A DNA stretch of 64,000 bases from positions 15,502 through 79,501 of the forward strand of contig DNNE01000060.1 of the NCBI GenBank assembly GCA_003487805.1, given 5' to 3'. Below, one piece after another: positions 18,261-28,151 of the stretch (the stretch's first letter is position 1; every line of letters begins with the position of its first letter). Below the pieces are notes generated by a model. The model worked only from the letters and a program-made list of their open reading frames with translations, had not been told where the DNA came from and searched no databases. The translations under genes and the position numbers were made by a program. This DNA is from Blastocatellia bacterium (GTDB lineage: Bacteria; Acidobacteriota; Blastocatellia; Pyrinomonadales; Pyrinomonadaceae).

Positions 18261-19435
18261 AAGCAGTTTGTTGGGAAAGCAAAAAGAACGTTCAAGTGTT
18301 GAGCGTTCCCGATCCAAGCATCATCAATCCGCGTGACGCGATTTTGAAAATTACCACTACGGCAATTTGCGGTTCCGATCTTCACCTTTACGACGGTTAT
18401 ATTCCCACAATGAAGAAGGGCGACATCTTGGGCCATGAATTCATGGGGGAAGTGGTCGAACTCGGACACGCGGTAAGGAACTTAAAGAAGGGCGATCGAG
18501 TCGTAGTGCCGTTCACCATCGCCTGCGGAAATTGTTTCTTTTGCAAACGCAACCTCTGGTCAGCCTGCGACAACAGTAATCCCAACGCGGCCACCGCTGA
18601 GGCTTTTTACGGCTTCTCTGGTTCGGGACTGTTTGGCTACTCACACATGATGGGTGGCTACGCCGGCGGTCAGGCTGAGTACGTGCGCGTGCCTTTCGCC
18701 GACGTTGGGCCTTTGCCGATCCCTGACGAGTTGACTGATGAGCAGGTGCTTTTTCTTTCTGACATTTTTCCGACCGGCTATATGGCGGCAGAGAATTGCA
18801 GCATTCAGCCGGGCGACACAGTCGCGGTCTGGGGTTGTGGACCCGTCGGGCAGTTTGCGATTAAGAGCGCTTTTCTTCTGGGAGCTGAAAGAGTAATCGC
18901 GATTGACGATGTGCCAGGCCGCCTGCGAATGGCCGCCGAAGAAAGTCAGGCGGAAACTCTCAATTTCAACGACCAGGACATCTACGAAAAGCTGACGGAA
19001 ATGACCGGCGGTATGGGTCCTGATTCATGTATCGATGCCGTGGGTTTGGAGGCACACGGTACCACGATCGACGCGCTTTATGATCGAGCAAAGACGGCGC
19101 TCTATCTGGCAACCGATCGCTCACATGCATTGCGCCAGGCGATACGCGTTTGTCGCAAGGGCGGGACGATTTCAGTGCCGGGTGTCTATGGCGGGTTTCT
19201 CGACAAATTTCCATTTGGCGCCGCATTCTCGAAAGGTCTGACTTTCAAGATGGGCCAAACGAATGTTCATAAGTATCTTCGCCCGCTGTTGAAGCTCATT
19301 CAGAACGGAAAGATAGACCCGTCGTTTGTCATCACTCACCGGATGTCACTCAACGAAGCAGCGTCCGGATATAGCACGTTCAAGAACGACAAAGACGAAT
19401 GCATCAAGATAGTCATGAAGCCGGAATTGAATTGA
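18257..19435 (+). CDS. Zinc-dependent alcohol dehydrogenase (formaldehyde-dehydrogenase-like)
   Basis: A 392-residue MDR-family enzyme. It shows catalytic zinc ligands in [10 protein letters not shown] and [10 protein letters not shown], the structural zinc cluster [15 protein letters not shown] and the Rossmann motif WGCGPVGQ. The long form, with an insertion near [20 protein letters not shown], is typical of glutathione-dependent or glutathione-independent formaldehyde-dehydrogenase-like ADHs. The start overlaps the SRPBCC stop by four bases. The likely role is aldehyde or alcohol detoxification in the stress island; the substrate is not determinable here. Confidence 0.88.
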   Translation: MKAVCWESKKNVQVLSVPDPSIINPRDAILKITTTAICGSDLHLYDGYIPTMKKGDILGHEFMGEVVELGHAVRNLKKGDRVVVPFTIACGNCFFCKRNLWSACDNSNPNAATAEAFYGFSGSGLFGYSHMMGGYAGGQAEYVRVPFADVGPLPIPDELTDEQVLFLSDIFPTGYMAAENCSIQPGDTVAVWGCGPVGQFAIKSAFLLGAERVIAIDDVPGRLRMAAEESQAETLNFNDQDIYEKLTEMTGGMGPDSCIDAVGLEAHGTTIDALYDRAKTALYLATDRSHALRQAIRVCRKGGTISVPGVYGGFLDKFPFGAAFSKGLTFKMGQTNVHKYLRPLLKLIQNGKIDPSFVITHRMSLNEAASGYSTFKNDKDECIKIVMKPELN

Positions 19436-19460
19436 CCAGAACAAAGACATTGAAGATACG

Positions 19461-20084
19461 ATGGGGAAGAGCAGCGATTTACATGGCAATGCGCCCGACA
19501 AGTCGGAAGTCGCCTTACTTCTGATCGACGTAATTAACGATCTGGAGTTCGAAGGAGGCGAAGAACTACTTCGGAACGCATTGCCGGCAGCCAGGAACAT
19601 AGTCGACCTAAAAGTACGCGCGCGAGAAGCCAACGTGCCCGTGATTTATGCCAACGACAATTTCGGGCGCTGGCGCTCAGATTTCAATAAGACTATCGAA
19701 CACTGTCTGCGCGATCGGGTTCGAGGGCAACCAATCGCGGAAATTCTAAGGCCTGGCGACGATGACTACTTTGTCTTAAAGCCGAAACATTCCGGCTTCT
19801 TTTCTACTACTTTGGATCTTCTCCTGGAATACCTGGGGGCGCGTACCCTGGTCCTTACGGGCATTGCCGGTAACAATTGCGTCCTATTCACGGCGAACGA
19901 CGCATACATGCGAGATTACAAACTAATCATTCCAGCCGACTGTCTTGCGTCTATCAAACAGATGGACAACGACAACGCACTGAAACAAATGCAGGAAGTG
20001 CTAAAGGCTGACATTAGACTCTCCATAGAAGTCGACTTCGCGCGCCTAAGGTCAGGCGAGCAGATGCGAGCGGCTCGGTCTTAG
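19461..20084 (+). CDS. Isochorismatase-family cysteine hydrolase
   Basis: A 207-residue cytoplasmic hydrolase. ALLLIDVINDLEF carries the catalytic Asp, VLKPKHSGFFSTTLDLLLEY the Lys region, and LTGIAGNNCVLFTANDAYMR the nucleophilic Cys. The family splits isochorismate or small amides (nicotinamidase-like); the true substrate is unknown. It follows the ADH by 25 bases and precedes the pyrophosphatase by seven, so it is in the same transcript. Confidence 0.82.
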   Translation: MGKSSDLHGNAPDKSEVALLLIDVINDLEFEGGEELLRNALPAARNIVDLKVRAREANVPVIYANDNFGRWRSDFNKTIEHCLRDRVRGQPIAEILRPGDDDYFVLKPKHSGFFSTTLDLLLEYLGARTLVLTGIAGNNCVLFTANDAYMRDYKLIIPADCLASIKQMDNDNALKQMQEVLKADIRLSIEVDFARLRSGEQMRAARS

Positions 20085-20091
20085 TATTCTC

Positions 20092-20673
20092 ATGCACATG
20101 TGGAATCCTATGATCGATCTGAATGCCTTAAACGAGGAGTCTGGTCACGTTAACGCCATCATCGACACGCCCAAAGGCAGTCGAAACAAGTTCAAGTACG
20201 ATGAAAAGGTCGGGATGTTTAAGTTGGGAGGCGTGCTTCCATCGGGCGCGATCTTTCCTTTCGATTTTGGCTACATTCCCTCGACCATGGCAGGTGATGG
20301 CGATCCACTCGATATTCTGATCTTAATGGATGACCCGGCATTTGTCGGCTGCCTGGTACCGGCAAAGTTAATTGGAGTGATTGAGGCTGAGCAGACCGAA
20401 GATCAGGAGACCACCCGAAACGACAGGCTCATCGCTGTGGCGGCCGATTCACGCAACCATTCTCACGTGCGCTTTCTGGGAGACCTAAACAATAATCTCG
20501 TTCACGAGATCGAACGGTTCTTCATTTCCTACAATGAGACTAAAGGAAAGAAATTCGAAATTCTTGGCCGCTTCGGTCCTGACCGCGCCCTTGCCCTGAT
20601 CGACTCGGGCGTTACGCAGTTCAAGAGGTCGCGTCGGCGTGCCAACGGATCCAACCACAAGACCAAGCGTTAG
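20092..20673 (+). CDS. ppa: Inorganic pyrophosphatase (family I)
   Basis: A 193-residue soluble family-I pyrophosphatase, which hydrolyses PPi to two phosphates with Mg2+. The signature DGDPLDILIL, the start of the fold (IDTPKGSRNKFKYDE), FPFDFGYIPSTMAGD and the HVRFLGDLNNNL region are visible. The C-terminal tail (RSRRRANGSNHKTKR) is basic. There is no strong ribosome site; starts at 20092, 20098 and 20110 are all possible, with coupling to the gene seven bases upstream. It ends the first operon block of the island. Confidence 0.85.
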   Translation: MHMWNPMIDLNALNEESGHVNAIIDTPKGSRNKFKYDEKVGMFKLGGVLPSGAIFPFDFGYIPSTMAGDGDPLDILILMDDPAFVGCLVPAKLIGVIEAEQTEDQETTRNDRLIAVAADSRNHSHVRFLGDLNNNLVHEIERFFISYNETKGKKFEILGRFGPDRALALIDSGVTQFKRSRRRANGSNHKTKR

Positions 20674-21018
20674 TGGGGATCAAACCCTATCGTTTGGTTT
20701 TTCCGAGAACTCTCAATCTTCGGTTCTCCGATTATCCATATTAAAAGAAACCATCCTGACTGAATGTCGTACGCTTAAGATGCAGGCCCGCGAGTGCCGC
20801 TAAGGATTCCCAAACCTCCTTAATAGAAACCAAGTGCCAACTAACAACTTGATACGGAACAAATCCGCGTAATCCCAGCACCCACGCGAACCAAGTCAAA
20901 GTTTTCTCCGGTTGGATCGGACTGCGGTATTGAGTTTGCTCTGTGCAAGCCAGCTCACACAGCTTTCGTAATTTCGTCAACAGATCTGTTGGTTACACAA
21001 TGAGAAGAGGGTGAAACT
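20674..21018 (+). other. Intergenic region with terminator-like hairpins
   Basis: About 345 bases. A short stem CAAAC/GTTTG followed by a T-rich stretch (about 20692-20710), then a second stem GAGAAC/GTTCTC (about 20714-20734), lie right after the pyrophosphatase and probably terminate its transcript. The rest should contain the promoter for the hemerythrin gene. A minus-strand 79-codon frame here has no ribosome site and looks random. Confidence 0.45.
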
Positions 21019-21777
21019 ATGGATGCCTTTGAACTGCTAAAAGCCGACCACAAGAAAGTCGCAGAGCTTTTTGATCTATTGGAAACCGCCAGCGGCAAGA
21101 GAAAGCTTGACGTGTTCAAACGGATCAAGAGCGAGCTGGAAATCCATACTCATGTTGAAGAAACTATTCTCTATCCGGCTCTGGAAAAGCCGGAGGAAAC
21201 CCACGACCTGACGCTCGAAGCCTACGAAGAACACAACGTGGTCAAAACGCTATTGGCCGAGTTGTCAGGAGCAAAGTCCGCGACTGATGAATGGCAGGCC
21301 AAGGCCAAGGTGTTGCGCGAAAATGTCGAACATCATGTCAAGGAGGAAGAAAACGAACTATTCGACAAGGCCGATGATGCTTTGAGTGACGAAGAAATCG
21401 AGTCGTTGGGAGAACTAATGGCGGCTGAGAAAGCCCGCAAACAGGGCCAGGCGGTTCCGAAAAAGGCCGACACCAAGGACAAAACGAAAAAGGGTCCGGC
21501 CAAGCCTGGAATCATATCGAAGATAGCTGACTTTATCGGCCTTGGCAGCAGTACCTCGAAGAAAGCTGCGAAGAAAACTCCTGCAAAGAGGAAGACCGCG
21601 GCGACGAAAAGCCCCACCAAGGCTGGCAAGAAGTCCCGCGCAGCAGTGAGCAAGCGCTCATCGGCAAAGGCACGATCGATGCGAGCTTCCGGATCAAAAT
21701 CCTCTGGCGCCGCAAAGAAACAGAGTGGCGCCCGGACCCGCAACAAGTCGACCAGGAAACGAGCTAGTCGAAGCTAA
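21019..21777 (+). CDS. Hemerythrin-like HHE protein with long histone-like basic tail
   Basis: A 252-residue protein. Residues 1-145 form a hemerythrin/HHE four-helix domain with metal-ligand patterns (LLKADHKKVAELF, IHTHVEETILYPALE, AYEEHNVVKTLL, NVEHHVKEEENELFDKA), expected to hold a di-iron centre that handles O2, NO or peroxide. After a short hydrophobic segment (GIISKIADFIGLG) come about 80 residues of Lys/Ala/Ser/Arg repeats like histone H1 tails (AAKKTPAKRKTAATKSPTKA). The tail suggests DNA or anion binding, so the domain may act at the nucleoid. TGAGAAGAGGGTG lies upstream of the start. Confidence 0.85.
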   Translation: MDAFELLKADHKKVAELFDLLETASGKRKLDVFKRIKSELEIHTHVEETILYPALEKPEETHDLTLEAYEEHNVVKTLLAELSGAKSATDEWQAKAKVLRENVEHHVKEEENELFDKADDALSDEEIESLGELMAAEKARKQGQAVPKKADTKDKTKKGPAKPGIISKIADFIGLGSSTSKKAAKKTPAKRKTAATKSPTKAGKKSRAAVSKRSSAKARSMRASGSKSSGAAKKQSGARTRNKSTRKRASRS

Positions 21778-21832
21778 ATATATTTCGTCCTTCATAATTC
21801 CGACGTCAAACATTTCAGTAGGAGAAACAGAC

Positions 21833-22456
21833 ATGCCGAACGATAAGTTACAAGAGACCGTCCCCGTCGACCTGCTTTACCAGGCGCTGGAGACTGAAAA
21901 AGGCGGAGTTCAAATCTATTCGACCGCGCTGCGATGTGTCATCAGCAAGGATCTGAAGAAAGAGTGGAACAAGTATCTAGAGCAAACCAAGACGCACGTG
22001 CAAGTGGTCACAGACATTTTGCGAGAACTTGGCCTCGACCCAAACGCCGAAACGCCGGGGCGCAAAGTCGTTCGCTATATCGGCACTTCACTCGTGAAGG
22101 CGATGGAGTTGGCCTTACGTTGCGCGGATCCTCAAGCGGCCCAGATCGTTGCCGCCGAATGCATCGTCCTGGCGGAAACGAAAGACCATCTCAACTGGGA
22201 GTTGATCGGTGAACTGGTGAAGAGCGCTGACGCCACACTCTTGAAAACCGCGCACGACCAAGTCGAAGACGAAGAGGACGAGCACCTCTATCACACTACA
22301 GGTTGGACGCGCGAGCTTTGGATCCGGGCCTTGGGAATGCCGGCGGTTTTGCCTCCGCCTGAGGAAGTGAAAAAGGTTGAGACTGCGATCGAAGCCGCGA
22401 AGGCTAAGAAGTCGAGAGCGTCAAAGGCCAAGGCTAAGAAAGCCGGCGCGCGGTAG
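21833..22456 (+). CDS. Ferritin-like protein with basic tail
   Basis: A 207-residue helical protein. The bundle shows LLYQALETEKGGVQIYSTAL, KTHVQVVTDILRELGLDP, AAECIVLAETKDHLNWELI and DEEDEHLYHTTGW, with Glu and His at ferritin-like positions. The tail (AKKSRASKAKAKKAGAR) is Lys-rich like those of its neighbours. The start at 21833 has TAGGAGAAAC upstream. The likely role is iron or peroxide handling in the cytoplasm beside the catalase; the exact activity is inferred. Confidence 0.72.
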   Translation: MPNDKLQETVPVDLLYQALETEKGGVQIYSTALRCVISKDLKKEWNKYLEQTKTHVQVVTDILRELGLDPNAETPGRKVVRYIGTSLVKAMELALRCADPQAAQIVAAECIVLAETKDHLNWELIGELVKSADATLLKTAHDQVEDEEDEHLYHTTGWTRELWIRALGMPAVLPPPEEVKKVETAIEAAKAKKSRASKAKAKKAGAR

Positions 22457-22556
22457 TCTGAGATCGGCGGCAACATTATTTGGCTAATATCAATTAGATT
22501 CGACGCCCACTGCGTCGGCAACCATTCCTGGTCGCACTGAAATAGGAAGGATAGAG

Positions 22557-24791
22557 ATGGATACCAAGCGAAAGAATCAAGACAAGTCTGTCAACACCAA
22601 AGCAAATGCTGGCTTACCGGAGAATGCAGGATACGGCGCTAACGACCCAAAAGGGGACGACCTCGCCAAGGACACCGAAGACAGCGCAGGCGAATATCTG
22701 ACAACGAATCAGGGCGTTCGGATCAACGACAATCAGAACTCGCTGAAGGCCGGCGATCGTGGTCCGACTCTTTTGGAAGACTTCATTCTGCGCGAAAAGA
22801 TCACGCACTTCGACCATGAGCGGATTCCCGAACGGGTTGTTCATGCCCGAGGTTCGGCTGCTCATGGTTATTTTCAGGTCTATGAATCGATGGCCGAATA
22901 CACGAAGGCCAATTTCCTGGCAGATCCGGCGGTTAAGACACCGGTATTCGTTCGCTTTTCTACGGTTGCCGGATCTCGCGGCTCAAGCGACTTGGCGCGC
23001 GACGTGCGCGGCTTTGCGGTGAAGTTTTACACGCAGGACGGCAACTACGATCTGGTCGGCAATAACATGCCGGTATTCTTCATTCAGGACGCGATCAAGT
23101 TTCCCGATCTAATCCACGCGGTGAAACCCGAACCGCACAATGAGATTCCCCAGGCGGCTTCGGCTCACGATACTTTCTGGGATTTCATCTCCTTAATGCC
23201 GGAATCGATGCACATGATTATGTGGGTAATGTCTGATCGGGCCATCCCCAGGAGTCTGCGCATGATGGAAGGATTTGGCGTGCACACCTTCCGCTTAATC
23301 AACGGGCGCGGAAAAGCGCGCTTTGTGAAGTTTCACTGGAAGCCACTCCTCGGTTTGCACTCAGTTGTCTGGGACGAGGCGCAAAAGATTTCTGGCAAAG
23401 ATCCCGACTTCCATCGTCGCGATCTTTGGGAAGCCATAGAAAACGGTGACTATCCCGAATGGGAACTGGGAGTCCAGATCGTCGAAGAAAAGGATGAACA
23501 CAAATTCGAGTTTGACCTGCTCGACCCGACGAAGCTAATTCCGGAAGAAATCGTGCCAGTGCGTCGCATTGGCAAGATGACGCTCAATCGCAATCCCGAT
23601 AACTTCTTTGCGGAGACTGAACAAGTTGCCTTCCATACGGGAAACATCGTACCCGGTATTGATTTCACCAATGATCCGTTGCTGCAGGGTCGTCTCTTCT
23701 CATACCTCGACACGCAACTACTTAGGCTCGGTGGTCCAAACTTTCATGAGCTTCCCATCAACCGACCCATAGCTCCGTCGTATAACAACCAGCGTGATGG
23801 CCACATGCGGCAGACGGTGAATCGGGGACAAACCAGTTACGAACCAAACAGTCTCAGAGGTGGCTGTCCCTTTCAGGCGGGCGCCGACATGGGTGGCTTC
23901 ACCAGTTATGCAGAAAGGATTGATGCGCAGAAAATTCGCGAACGCAGTGCCAGTTTCTTCGATCACTTTAGTCAGGCGACGCTCTTCTTTAACAGCCAGA
24001 GTGAGCCTGAGCAAAGCCATATCGTCAACGCCTTGCGTTTCGAGTTGGGCAAAGTTGAAACACCGCACATTCGGGAGAGGATGTTGTTCCTCCTTTCACA
24101 GGTCGATAAGGGACTGGCAAATAGGGTCGCTGAAGGACTGGGCATTACGGTTCCGTCCAAGTTGGACAAGCCGATGAATATGAGCTTTCCAGCCGACGTG
24201 GATCCGAAGAAGTTTCAGCCAAAGGGGCGGCCCCAGGCGGTTGATGATTCTCCCCGCCTGAGGATGGTCGGCAATCCGAATTTTCCTAACGACAACATCA
24301 AGACTCGCAAAATCGCTTTCCTGATTGCCGATGGTTTTGACGAAAAAGCGGTCTCGGAAATGAAGAAAGCTTTGCTGACGGCCGGAGCGGCGGTGATGAC
24401 GGTGGCGCCAAGGCTGGGAATGATAACCGGGGCTAACGGTGAACAAATCAAAGCTGATCTTAGTTTCCTTACTGGCTCGTCGGTCGTGTTCGACGCGTTT
24501 TATGTTCCCGGCGGAGAAGAGAGCATTGCTGCGCTCCAGAATGAGAACGAATCGTCGAACTTCCTGAATGAGGCCTACCGGCACTGTAAGACGATTGCGG
24601 CTAGCGGTGCTGGAGTTCAGTTATTGAAAACAGCCGGCATCATTCGAGTGTCAACCGATACGAAGGCTAGTCGACCTTCTGTTCAGGCGGGCATTGTAAC
24701 CAATGCCGACGACGGCGCGGCAAAGATCGCTTCGGCCTTTATTAAGGGTATCTCGCAACACCGGCATTGGGAGCGTGAAGTCGCAATATGA
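22557..24791 (+). CDS. katE: Catalase HPII (large-subunit monofunctional catalase)
   Basis: A 744-residue large-subunit heme catalase, breaking H2O2 down to water and oxygen. [15 protein letters not shown] holds the distal His and [14 protein letters not shown] the heme-ligand Tyr. [20 protein letters not shown] and [19 protein letters not shown] are typical core segments. Residues about 585-744 form the extra class-I glutamine-amidotransferase/DJ-1-like domain of HPII ([43 protein letters not shown]). AGGAAGGATAGAG lies upstream of the start. Its stop overlaps the DUF1003 start by four bases. Confidence 0.95.
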   Translation: MDTKRKNQDKSVNTKANAGLPENAGYGANDPKGDDLAKDTEDSAGEYLTTNQGVRINDNQNSLKAGDRGPTLLEDFILREKITHFDHERIPERVVHARGSAAHGYFQVYESMAEYTKANFLADPAVKTPVFVRFSTVAGSRGSSDLARDVRGFAVKFYTQDGNYDLVGNNMPVFFIQDAIKFPDLIHAVKPEPHNEIPQAASAHDTFWDFISLMPESMHMIMWVMSDRAIPRSLRMMEGFGVHTFRLINGRGKARFVKFHWKPLLGLHSVVWDEAQKISGKDPDFHRRDLWEAIENGDYPEWELGVQIVEEKDEHKFEFDLLDPTKLIPEEIVPVRRIGKMTLNRNPDNFFAETEQVAFHTGNIVPGIDFTNDPLLQGRLFSYLDTQLLRLGGPNFHELPINRPIAPSYNNQRDGHMRQTVNRGQTSYEPNSLRGGCPFQAGADMGGFTSYAERIDAQKIRERSASFFDHFSQATLFFNSQSEPEQSHIVNALRFELGKVETPHIRERMLFLLSQVDKGLANRVAEGLGITVPSKLDKPMNMSFPADVDPKKFQPKGRPQAVDDSPRLRMVGNPNFPNDNIKTRKIAFLIADGFDEKAVSEMKKALLTAGAAVMTVAPRLGMITGANGEQIKADLSFLTGSSVVFDAFYVPGGEESIAALQNENESSNFLNEAYRHCKTIAASGAGVQLLKTAGIIRVSTDTKASRPSVQAGIVTNADDGAAKIASAFIKGISQHRHWEREVAI

Positions 24792-25348
24792 GCATTCCGA
24801 ACCGTTCAACTGCCAAGTCTAAATCGACTCGACAAGGCGCTGCCACGAAGGCCTCGGCCGATGATCTCATGCAGCGAAATGTTGAGTTGATCTGCAAACT
24901 GGAAGAATCTGCCAAACAGGAACGGACGCGCACCGACCTCATTGCCGAAGGTATTGCCAACTTCTGCGGAAGCATGACCTTCGTTTGGGTTCATGTAATC
25001 TGGTTTGGCGGCTGGATAGTTATCAATCTTCTACCCAGGCTTCCACACGTCGATCCATTTCCTTTTACATTCCTCACTCTGGTGGTTTCACTCGAGGCGA
25101 TTTTCCTGTCCGCCTTCATTCTGATCAGTCAAAACCACGACACTAGAATAAGTGAGCGCCGAAACCATCTCGATCTGCAGATCAATCTGCTCAGCGAGCA
25201 AGAGAACACCAAGATGATCACGATCCTACAAGCGATAGCAGCCAAAGTCGGCGCTGAAATCGATCAGGATCCTCATTTACAAGCCTTGAGCGAGGAAACA
25301 GCGCCGGAAAAACTGGTCCAGCATATCGAAGCACGCGAAGAAAAGTGA
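24788..25348 (+). CDS. DUF1003 membrane protein
   Basis: A 186-residue protein. A cytoplasmic head is followed by the DUF1003 core: IAEGIANFCGSMTFVWVHVI, WFGGWIVINLLPRLP, then a second helix (LTLVVSLEAIFLSAFILISQ), NHDTRISERRNHLDLQINLL and a coiled C-terminus. Two transmembrane helices are expected. The function of the family is unknown, though it often accompanies stress genes. ATGA overlap with the catalase stop implies coupled translation. Confidence 0.9.
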   Translation: MSIPNRSTAKSKSTRQGAATKASADDLMQRNVELICKLEESAKQERTRTDLIAEGIANFCGSMTFVWVHVIWFGGWIVINLLPRLPHVDPFPFTFLTLVVSLEAIFLSAFILISQNHDTRISERRNHLDLQINLLSEQENTKMITILQAIAAKVGAEIDQDPHLQALSEETAPEKLVQHIEAREEK

Positions 25349-25361
25349 CGGAAGTTTTGAA

Positions 25362-25601
25362 ATGAATTTCATCAATACCCTTCAGTGGCCGGCGATGTTG
25401 GTGACCGTTGTCGCGGCCTGGATGGTGGCCTCGCAAAAAAAGTTCAAGAGGAATTGGGGATTCTGGTTATTTCTCTTAAGCAACGTGCTGTGGATTATTT
25501 GGGGACTGGGCGACGGGGCGTATGCGCTCGTGATCCTGCAGCTCTGTCTTGCCTTACTGAACATCAGGGGAACGGTGAAGAATAGCGCACAGGCGACCTA
25601 A
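25362..25601 (+). CDS. Small membrane protein, PnuC-like hydrophobic pattern
   Basis: A 79-residue protein with two to three transmembrane helices (LQWPAMLVTVVAAWMVASQK, WGFWLFLLSNVLWIIWGL, YALVILQLCLALLNIRG). The WxxFLxSNxLWIxWG pattern recalls small relatives of PnuC/SemiSWEET-like transporters, but that is weak. It lies 13 bases after DUF1003 and 16 before DUF72, so it belongs to the catalase transcript. Confidence 0.72.
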   Translation: MNFINTLQWPAMLVTVVAAWMVASQKKFKRNWGFWLFLLSNVLWIIWGLGDGAYALVILQLCLALLNIRGTVKNSAQAT

Positions 25602-25617
25602 TTCCTCGAAAGAAAAC

Positions 25618-26391
25618 GTGGTTGGAGCGGCAGGCTCAGTGTCATATCTCTCTTCCAATGAAGCAGTGCGGGATGTGAAGATCGGAACGTGCGGGTTTGG
25701 TTTGGCGAAAGAGGCCTATGCGCGGGCTTTCGAGTGTGTTGAGATTCAGCATACGTTCTACCAGCCACCCCAAATCAAAACGTTGGAACGCTGGCGCAAG
25801 GAAATGCCGGCCAACTTCGAGTTCACTCTGAAGGCCTGGCAATTGATCACCCATGACGCCAGAAGCCCGACGCGCCGACGATTGAAACGAAAGCTTTCCG
25901 AGATTGAGAAGGAAGAGGCCGGTTACTTCAGGACGACAGCAATAGTCAAGGAGGCTTGGGAAACTACCCTTGCTTCAGCAAATGCTCTAAAGGCCAAAAC
26001 CATTCTCTTTCAATGCCCAGCCAGCTTCACCCCGACTGAAGACAACATTTCGACTATGGAGAGATTCTTCTCCTCGATTGACCGGCATAATCTAAATCTA
26101 TGCTGGGAACCGCGTGGGAATTGGGACTCGGCGATGGTGAGATCGATTTGCGCACGCCTGCGACTGTGGCATGTGGTCGACCCCTTTGTTAATAAGACGG
26201 AAACTCCTGACAACTGCTATTTCCGCCTTCATGGAAGGAATGGATGGCGTTACCAGTATGAGACCGCAGAACTTGAAGAACTCGCGGATACAGTGCTGAA
26301 ACGAAACGCCGGCTATGTTTTCTTCAATAACAGTAGGATGACCGACGACGCATTAGAATTCTGCAGAATCCTTAGCGACAGGAGAGCGTGA
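25618..26391 (+). CDS. DUF72 domain protein
   Basis: A 257-residue protein of the DUF72 (TIM-barrel-like) family: VKIGTCGFG near the start, YARAFECVEIQHTFYQPPQI, FEFTLKAWQLITH, LNLCWEPRGNWDSAMV and CYFRLHGRNGWRYQY. The annotated start is GTG at 25618; an internal start nearer VKIG is possible. No activity is established for the family. It closes the intact part of the stress island; its stop overlaps the polX-like stump. Confidence 0.88.
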   Translation: MVGAAGSVSYLSSNEAVRDVKIGTCGFGLAKEAYARAFECVEIQHTFYQPPQIKTLERWRKEMPANFEFTLKAWQLITHDARSPTRRRLKRKLSEIEKEEAGYFRTTAIVKEAWETTLASANALKAKTILFQCPASFTPTEDNISTMERFFSSIDRHNLNLCWEPRGNWDSAMVRSICARLRLWHVVDPFVNKTETPDNCYFRLHGRNGWRYQYETAELEELADTVLKRNAGYVFFNNSRMTDDALEFCRILSDRRA

Positions 26392-26549
26392 GTAAAGTCA
26401 CTTTAGATAACATTCAAGGCAAACCAGGCATTGCCGCAGCGCTTCAGGAGATCGGGATCCTGCTTGGAGCTAAAAGGCGGTCGTTACTTCCAAGCGCGCG
26501 CTTAAAGCGCCGCCGCGCGAGGGGTAGCAGGGCTCGAGCCAAGCCTTAA
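26388..26549 (+). pseudogene. Probable 5' stump of polX (DNA polymerase/3'-5' exonuclease)
   Basis: A GTG at 26388-26390 overlaps the DUF72 stop. The frame reads VSKVTLDNIQGKPGIAAALQ, EIGILLGAKRR and then turns into Arg/Ala-rich nonsense up to a TAA at 26547-26549. The first ~30 residues resemble the N-terminal helix-hairpin-helix start of bacterial PolX (AAALxEIGxLLExKG). The remaining ~540 residues of the family are absent, so the gene was cut near 26480. Moderate confidence: the match is short. Confidence 0.45.
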
Positions 26550-27006
26550 CTCATTAATCAAAGAAAACCACCTGACAGCGATTAGCGGCATAGGCAGCGC
26601 AATCGCTGCGCAAATCAAACCATCTACCACAAAGTACCGCAAGCGCGAATTATCCATAGCCGGATTCGTGCCGGACGGCGTGGCGACGCTGACCACAGAC
26701 CTACGTCATCACGAGTGACCAGAGAGCTCCAGTCACTTTCGACATTTGGGATCCAAACTCGCGCGCACTTCTAATCTAGTAAGTCTTGTGACACAATTAG
26801 TAGCACACCAAAAATTACCGCCTTCACTGAGTCTGCGAAACTAATGAAAAGACTACCGGATATTCATGAGCCGTAGCGCGCGACCTCCGACGTGGAGTGA
26901 TTGAATCCAAAAAAAGTTAGGTGGTCACAACTTATTGAAAAAAATCGCGGAGCCGACTGGACTAACAGCGCAAGATCTGGCGACCCACTAAGTCTCGCTC
27001 ACTGCC
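26550..27006. other. Gene-poor junction after the stress island
   Basis: About 457 bases with no supportable gene. A minus-strand frame (26502-26696, one hydrophobic stretch) lacks a ribosome site. The region separates the truncated polX-like stump from the chimeric pseudogene and is probably where larger deletions or rearrangements met. Confidence 0.4.
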
Positions 27007-28131
27007 TTACTTTTGCAATTCTTCAATCTTTGACCAGGGTGTGAGCGGCAAGTGCTCAGCCGCGGTGCGCTCGGGATGCAGGCCAACCCGCTGCACCGCG
27101 CGCCATACCTCAGGTGTATATAGAGTGGGCTCACTCGCTGTCTGAATGTAATCCGACGCCCATAGAAAATGGTCAGCGACGAGGTAACCTATCAGAGCCA
27201 CTTCGCTGCCGATGCCGTCTATCGGGTGAACGCTGACTGCGCCACCAGCCAAACTGTAACTCGCGTCAACTCCGACAAATTTTAATCTCGCTGTCTTGCG
27301 ACGTCGTTCCAGCAGGTCAGGGGCGAGAGTCCAACGGCGATCTACGACGCTCTGCAGAAACTGTTGCGCTGCCTTGTGAGCAATGATCGTCGCGCCGTTC
27401 GCTACCCAATAGCGCATCCCCGCAACGTGTGGCCAGGCGAGATCAGTAACGATCAGGGTGACATGGCGCGGGCCCGGAAAAAGCTTAGCGATGGCGGCCG
27501 CATCTTTCTTAGCACGCTCCTCGCCCTGCGCCGCGTCAAAGAGAAAAATGTCGCGGCCGATTTCGGTCACCGCCTCGGTGTAGCCGGGATTTGAAAGCAG
27601 GTATGTCTTTGGCCCAACTGGTACCACTTTCGGATCGATTGCTTGCAGAAAGAGTGGCAGCGTATCCTCCGACTGTGACGGCGCTTCGGGTAGCGAAAGC
27701 GACGGCGCCGTCGAAACCGGGACAGTCTCTACTTCACCAATCGTTTCTGAAATCTCAGTCTTGCCGTCGGCGAGCATGAAGCTGGAACCCGGCACCATAA
27801 CGCCGCCGCTTTGAGTCCAATTCGTATAGACATATTCGATGTGGCGTTGTCCCCAAAGGTAATGCTTCTCCTGCAGATCAAGCTTCACGGGAAAACCGGT
27901 CTTTGGATCGATGAATAACCGCGGCCACCACTTTCCATTAAGGTATTGCCACATCAACCAAAGAACGAGCGTCATTACCACTGTCACCCACGGCAATCAT
28001 GGGCTAGTAGTCAGATTGGCCAAGACCAATCCTGCCCAGATCCCCGGGACGAACAGAGTTAGGCTCAGGACCAGCAGCCCACAGATTGCCAAGGTCGAAA
28101 TCCGACGGAAAAAAGAATGCGTAGATTCCAT
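27007..28131 (-). pseudogene. Chimera: CPBP-protease 5' fragment fused in frame to an MBL-like 3' fragment, with a TGA between
   Basis: Reading from the ATG at 28131: MESTHSFFRRISTLAICGLL, then PGIWAGLVLANLTTSP, a TGA stop, LPWVTVVMTLVLWLMWQY, LNGKWWPR, and in the same frame LFIDPKTGFPVKLDLQEKHY onward to 27007. The first part resembles the N-terminus of CPBP-type membrane proteins (two hydrophobic helices and WQYLxGKWWPR). The second is the C-terminal ~300 residues of the MBL-like paralogue at 30944-32392, lacking its signal peptide and first ~170 residues. So two genes were joined near 27925 and a point change or indel gave the TGA at 27997-27999. The product is very unlikely to be functional as exported enzyme. 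Confidence 0.7.
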
Positions 28132-28151
28132 GTCTCTGCTCCCTGCAGCCT

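Noticed and set aside
20741..20980. 79-codon minus-strand frame between pyrophosphatase and hemerythrin genes
   Set aside because: No ribosome site and no family resemblance; overlaps the likely terminator region.
26525..26542. GTAGCAGGGCTCGAGCC, resembling the tRNA 3'-end core
   Set aside because: Only about 12 bases match and no T-arm or acceptor pairing follows, so it is not an attachment-site copy.
26502..26696. 64-codon minus-strand frame with one hydrophobic stretch
   Set aside because: No ribosome site, and it overlaps the polX-like stump and a rearrangement junction.
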